Below are positions 60,088 through 64,000 of a stretch of 64,000 bases of DNA, one piece after another. The position numbers and the translations under genes are program-made. Every line of letters begins with the position of its first letter. The stretch's first letter is position 1. Below the pieces are notes generated by a model. That model was not told where the DNA came from and made no database searches. It saw only the letters and a list, made by a program, of their open reading frames with translations. Origin of the DNA: Bdellovibrionales bacterium CG10_big_fil_rev_8_21_14_0_10_45_34 (GTDB lineage: Bacteria > Bdellovibrionota > Bdellovibrionia > Bdellovibrionales > 1-14-0-10-45-34); contig PEZS01000001.1 in assembly GCA_002778785.1 (NCBI GenBank), forward strand, positions 211,552 to 275,551, in the 5' to 3' direction.

Positions 60088-61320
60088 ATGCAGAGAGTAT
60101 TTAAGGTATACCTTTTTCTGTGGCCGATTCACTTCAGCGCCGTGAATGCAATGGATATTGGGCCTCGCACCGTATTTGGAAAACCAAAAGTCATTGAGCG
60201 GCAAACTAAGGAACCCTTCCGTGAGAAATCAGAAGAGAGGCAATTCGCATGGAGGTTGGCTGCGGACCTATGGAATCAGCACTATGCTGCCTCTGAAAAA
60301 TCATTGGCAATTCCTCAGTGGCAAGCATTTTATGACTCCGCCGAGATCAAAAGATTGTTTCGATTTCTTTACAATGATCTTTCAGATCGGAACCTTAACG
60401 ATATGAACTTAGAGAAAATGATTAGCGCAGAGGAGTGGAATACCGAGGCTGTCGGCAGGGTTGCTTCATGGCCAGATTGGAGGCTTGAGAATTTGCTAAG
60501 ATCACTTTACGTCGGTTTCAATATTGACGAACGAAGAGTTCGCGGTTTGGCAGGTGTATCAAAAGTGCTCACAAACGGGAAGGGGTTCACGAGTCTCATG
60601 TTTCACCTTAAAAACTGTCGAAACGGTTATCGTTGTAGTGAAGTGAACTTCGCGTCATCTTCGATTTGGGTAAAAGCAGCATGGAGGAGGATCGATGGCG
60701 AATCTACCTTCGCCCACTTCCCAACGAATCAACGCACGTTAATGTCTCTCAACCAAAGTGACACGTCCAATTGGCAAGATGTGCTGGAGTTTACTGAAAT
60801 CCCGACTCCGGACAAAATTTTTACGGTTCAAACAGCAAGCGGCAGTCGATTTGCTTTGGTTGGTATGCATATCATGAGCAAAGTTCTTAAGGATTGGCTG
60901 TGGGTGACACTTTGGTGGTCGAATGAACCGGACAGTGATTTTGGTGCCGACCGGCCGCAATCCTTGCAGGAGAAATCAGTTCTAACAAATTACAAATTGT
61001 GCTCTGTCTCTACATTTGAACGCCTACCCCATGGCAGGGTCGCTAAGAGTCTAGAGCTGGCCAGTGATGAGGCGCATTCTTCATCTCTTGGCGCATCTTG
61101 GTGTTCAAACCCCTACATTGAACAAGGGGAACATAATGCTAAAACCAACTGTATTGGCTGTCACCAACATGCGGGGACAAAAGTAAAACAATCAGAAATC
61201 TTGGAAAATCTCGAAACTCTGGGATTACTGAGGAATAGGGAGGACTTTCCTAGTGATTATGTTTGGTCACTCGGTGGGCCGGCCGGCGGCCTCCTAGACG
61301 ACATTGTCGGCGAGTTATAA
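60088..61320 (+). CDS. exported protein with single c-type heme motif
   Basis: The 410-residue protein has a signal peptide (VFKVYLFLWPIHFSAVNA). A CxxCH motif is near the end in NAKTNCIGCHQHAGTKV, preceded by SWCSNPYIEQGEH. The remaining sequence has no recognised domain. A ribosome site is not strong. It is divergent from the 670-residue heme protein over a 169-base gap, so both could be controlled together. Covalent heme attachment needs a Ccm or Ccs system not in this window. Confidence 0.66.
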   Translation: MQRVFKVYLFLWPIHFSAVNAMDIGPRTVFGKPKVIERQTKEPFREKSEERQFAWRLAADLWNQHYAASEKSLAIPQWQAFYDSAEIKRLFRFLYNDLSDRNLNDMNLEKMISAEEWNTEAVGRVASWPDWRLENLLRSLYVGFNIDERRVRGLAGVSKVLTNGKGFTSLMFHLKNCRNGYRCSEVNFASSSIWVKAAWRRIDGESTFAHFPTNQRTLMSLNQSDTSNWQDVLEFTEIPTPDKIFTVQTASGSRFALVGMHIMSKVLKDWLWVTLWWSNEPDSDFGADRPQSLQEKSVLTNYKLCSVSTFERLPHGRVAKSLELASDEAHSSSLGASWCSNPYIEQGEHNAKTNCIGCHQHAGTKVKQSEILENLETLGLLRNREDFPSDYVWSLGGPAGGLLDDIVGEL

Positions 61321-61447
61321 GAGCGCATTCCGATCGAATTTGATAGGAGGCAGCAGCGCCTATCTGGGCCGTAAAAACCAAATACTCTGCCTCTTTAAAA
61401 GAGAAAGCCTGTTTGATTGAGCCGTCCCCGTCTTTTATCATTTCTCT

Positions 61448-61475
61448 TTGACATCTAATGACTTAGGTCTATAAC
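61448..61475 (+). promoter_or_regulatory. probable rpsA promoter
   Basis: TTGACA (61448-61453) and TATAAC (61470-61475) are 16 bases apart, close to the sigma-70-type consensus. The leader to the ATG is about 90 bases and holds a GCGGATCCGC palindrome near 61539-61548. Confidence 0.7.
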
Positions 61476-61568
61476 GATCTCTCCATCTCCCGTGTTGGTT
61501 CGTTTACCAAATGGGAGGGGTGCGCGTTGGTCCCGGCAAGCGGATCCGCAGTTAGGAGAACATTGTGA

Positions 61569-63395
61569 ATGCCTAATCAGCCTAAAACAAATCGTAGTCG
61601 AACGGAGGATAGAATGCGTGCAGTGATTGCTGCCTTGGATGCAGAAGACAACAAAATTGAGTCAAATCCCGGAGGGCTTCCGGCTTACCAAGGGAAGGAA
61701 TCTTTTTCAGAGCTGTTTGAGAGCTCGCAGAAAAAGCAACAGTTTGCACCTGGTGACGTCGTATCCGGAAAAATCGTTGAGATTCAAAAGGACTATGTAC
61801 TCGTAGACATCAATTACAAATCTGAGGGTCTTATCCCTATAAATGAATTCAACACAATTGATCCAGAGCAAGCCCCTAAAGCAGGGCAGGTTCTTGATGT
61901 CTATATCGAAAGGGCTGAGAACGAGAATGGCATGGTTGTTCTTTCTAAAGACAAAGCCGACATGCTCAAAGCTTGGAGTGATATCTCTAAGGCTGTTGAG
62001 AGCGAAGAGGTTGTTGAAGGAACGGTAACAGCAAAAGTCAAAGGTGGGCTGAACGTCGACATCGGCGTCAAAGCATTTCTACCGGGCAGTCAAATCGATA
62101 TTAGGCCAGTGAGAAACCTTGACGTCTTTATTGGTAAAAAGCTTCGTTTCCGAGTTATTAAGTTTAATAAAAAACGCGGTAACATTGTACTTTCCAGAAG
62201 AGCACTTCTTGAAGAAGAGCGAGAGAGCCTTAAGACTCAGACATTGGATGCGATCAAGGAAGGCTCCATTGTTAAAGGCGTTGTTAAAAATATCACCGAT
62301 TACGGAGCGTTCATTGACCTTGGAGGTATGGACGGGCTTCTGCACATCACCGATATGAGTTGGGGCCGCGTAAAGCATCCTTCAGAGATATTAACGGTGG
62401 GACAAGAACTTGAAGTGAAAGTGCTGAAATATGACAACGAGAAAGAGCGTGTGAGTCTAGGACTTAAGCAGATGCAGGCGGATCCGTGGGAAAGCGCCAT
62501 TCAAACTTACACTGTTGGAACTAAGACTACGGGTAAAGTTGTTAGCCTTACTGACTATGGCGCATTTGTCGAACTTGGCGACGGTGTTGAAGGTTTGATT
62601 CACGTGAGCGAAATGAGCTGGACAAAGCGTGTGAAGCATCCCTCTCAGTTAATCAATGTTGGCGATGAAGTGAATGTACAAGTTTTGGATGTTGATGCGA
62701 ACAATCGTCGTATCAGCTTAGGTATGAAACAACTAGAGGCTAATCCTTGGATTGAGTTGAAAGAGACTTATCCACCAGGAACAATCATTGAAGGTGAGAT
62801 TAAGTCTATTACCGATTTCGGTATCTTTGTAAGTATCGAAGATGGTATCGACGGACTCGTGCATGTATCTGATTTTTCTTGGACAAAGAGGATCAACCAT
62901 CCTTCAGAAGTTTACCAAAAAGGTGATCGCGTTAGAGCAGTTGTATTGGGTGTCGATATCGAGAACGAAAGATTTAGTTTGGGCCTTAAGCAATTAGAGT
63001 CTGATCCTTGGTCACAAATTGATTCTAAATATTCAATTGGATCTCAACACCAAGTGAAAGTTGCGAGAATAGCTGATTTTGGTGTTTTTGTTGAGCTTGA
63101 ACCCGAGATTGAAGGCTTGATCCACATTAGTGAACTGACTAAGCAGCGTGTAGAGAGTGCCGAAGCTTTTTGTAAGCCGGGCGACGCCCTACTTGCTGAG
63201 GTGGTAACGATTGACAAGGATGCACGCAAGATCGGTTTGAGTGCGAAGCTTGTTGAGCTAAGAAATGAAAAGGCTGATGTGAAAGACTATGTTAAGAAGG
63301 CGACTTCATCTTCAAAGACTTCTTTGGGAGACTTGTTTGGTGACGCTCTAAAAGGGGCAACACAGTCTGGCTCGAACTCAGGTGACGAGGCATAA
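61569..63395 (+). CDS. rpsA: 30S ribosomal protein S1
   Basis: S1 binds mRNA and helps initiation on structured leaders. The 608-residue protein has six S1 (OB-fold) repeats. They begin near residues 60 (GDVVSGKIVEIQKDYVLVDI), 147, 232 (GSIVKGVVKNITDYGAFIDL), 317 (GTKTTGKVVSLTDYGAFVEL), 404 and 490; repeats 3 to 6 carry the GLIHVSE-type ending. A charged N-terminal extension of 55 residues precedes them. AGGAG lies 12 bases before ATG. It is followed by sppA. Confidence 0.97.
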   Translation: MPNQPKTNRSRTEDRMRAVIAALDAEDNKIESNPGGLPAYQGKESFSELFESSQKKQQFAPGDVVSGKIVEIQKDYVLVDINYKSEGLIPINEFNTIDPEQAPKAGQVLDVYIERAENENGMVVLSKDKADMLKAWSDISKAVESEEVVEGTVTAKVKGGLNVDIGVKAFLPGSQIDIRPVRNLDVFIGKKLRFRVIKFNKKRGNIVLSRRALLEEERESLKTQTLDAIKEGSIVKGVVKNITDYGAFIDLGGMDGLLHITDMSWGRVKHPSEILTVGQELEVKVLKYDNEKERVSLGLKQMQADPWESAIQTYTVGTKTTGKVVSLTDYGAFVELGDGVEGLIHVSEMSWTKRVKHPSQLINVGDEVNVQVLDVDANNRRISLGMKQLEANPWIELKETYPPGTIIEGEIKSITDFGIFVSIEDGIDGLVHVSDFSWTKRINHPSEVYQKGDRVRAVVLGVDIENERFSLGLKQLESDPWSQIDSKYSIGSQHQVKVARIADFGVFVELEPEIEGLIHISELTKQRVESAEAFCKPGDALLAEVVTIDKDARKIGLSAKLVELRNEKADVKDYVKKATSSSKTSLGDLFGDALKGATQSGSNSGDEA

Positions 63396-63399
63396 GTTG

Positions 63400-64000
63400 A
63401 TGCGTTTTTTGGGTAGACTGCTTTCACTTATCGCTATTGGGATAGTGATAGCTTTTTTGTTTTCCGTGGGATCTGCCATAGTTGCGATATCTGGAATGTC
63501 GCAGTTGGAGTCGACCCCTCCTGCAAATTCAATTCTTGTTCTAGATATGAACGGTATCATCCTCGATGGTGAGCCGTTCTTAACTGACCTTCGAAAATTC
63601 CGGGAGGATCCGAATATCAAGGGAGTTCTTGTAAGAATTAACTCTCCGGGAGGAGTGGTTGGGGCAAGCCAAGAGCTCTACGCAGAACTCAAGCGAACAA
63701 AAGAAGAATTCGCAAAACCAGTTGTGGCTAGTTGCAACTCACTAGCTGCGAGTGGAGCATTTTATGCGGCAATGGGTGCTGACAAAATTGTCGTAAACCC
63801 AGGTACGCTGTTGGGCTCAATCGGTGTAATCATCGAGTTCGCAAATCTTGAAAGGCTCTATGATTGGGCGAAGATCGAACGATATGCGCTTAAGACGGGA
63901 ACTTATAAAGATGCGGGCGCCGAATACAAAAAACTAACTGACCAAGAAAAACAGATGTTCCAAGGCACCTTGGATGAAGTGCTTGCTCAGTTCGTATCTG
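63400..64000 (+). CDS. sppA: signal peptide peptidase SppA, 3' end cut by window edge
   Basis: The frame opens at ATG 63400, five bases after rpsA stops, and runs off the right edge. A membrane anchor (LIAIGIVIAFLFSVGSAIVA) is followed by the serine-protease core: VLVRINSPGGVVGASQELYA, CNSLAASGAFYAAMGADKIV with the nucleophilic Ser in AASG, and KTGTYKDAGAEYK with the catalytic Lys. About 200 residues are present. SppA degrades leftover signal peptides in the inner membrane. The rpsA-sppA order is common in this group and other proteobacteria. Confidence 0.93.
   Translation, partial: MRFLGRLLSLIAIGIVIAFLFSVGSAIVAISGMSQLESTPPANSILVLDMNGIILDGEPFLTDLRKFREDPNIKGVLVRINSPGGVVGASQELYAELKRTKEEFAKPVVASCNSLAASGAFYAAMGADKIVVNPGTLLGSIGVIIEFANLERLYDWAKIERYALKTGTYKDAGAEYKKLTDQEKQMFQGTLDEVLAQFVS

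Overview
The window looks like chromosome from a Gram-negative bacterium of the Bdellovibrionota (Bdellovibrio-like) or a close relative. This is inferred from gene content: a TIGR02147-family regulator, SpoVG in a Gram-negative with lpxC, kdsA and an LptF/LptG-type permease, a large HNH endonuclease family with a long N-terminal extension, many secreted proteins of unknown function, and GTG/TTG starts in addition to ATG. No rRNA, CRISPR array, intact insertion sequence or prophage was seen. Coding is dense, with four-base overlaps in operons, except in one accessory stretch.

Region by region. 0-6.6 kb: a truncated Gfo/Idh/MocA oxidoreductase, queF, a pseudouridine synthase-methyltransferase fusion behind a Fur-family regulator with two Fur-box-like sites, a secreted protein, a NYN-domain nuclease and an RDD membrane protein. 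6.7-19 kb: tRNA-Arg(UCG) followed by an accessory region holding four toxin-antitoxin loci (HEPN/MNT, Phd/RelE, HigBA-like, RHH/RelE), relics of a fifth toxin, three partial copies of an HNH endonuclease gene, small repeats, structured gene-free DNA, an orphan cydB, a ChaN-like protein and a ClpP-like exported protein. 19-27 kb: exported proteins (subtilase-like, phospholipase A2-like, aromatic-rich), a TIGR02147 regulator, a heptosyltransferase-like enzyme and spoVG. 27-44 kb: core and envelope genes: lpxC, ald, a comEC split into two genes, a lipoprotein/LysM pair, dprA, a large membrane protein, a glycosyltransferase-kdsA-LPS permease operon, a degenerate receiver protein, a receiver-DnaJ-TPR fusion and trxA.

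44-64 kb: the cell-shape operon mreC-mreD-mrdA-rodA (mreB absent here), divergent from a PpiD-like chaperone; a TauE-family transporter; threonine dehydratase; an unusual hydantoinase/oxoprolinase A-B pair; hisC-cmk; two divergent exported proteins each with one c-type heme motif; and finally rpsA-sppA, with sppA cut by the window end. The cytochrome-like pair lies between cmk and rpsA, genes that are commonly adjacent in proteobacteria.

Several sets of genes plausibly act together: lpxC, kdsA, the LptF/G permease and two glycosyltransferases in LPS synthesis and export; comEC and dprA in DNA uptake; and the mre/mrd operon in cell elongation. The most unusual items are the fusion proteins, the heme-motif pair, the divergent hydantoinase pair, the toxin-antitoxin cluster with its structured DNA, and two heptameric tandem repeats that both lie between convergent genes. 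No single element could be shown to be a wholly new system from sequence alone.
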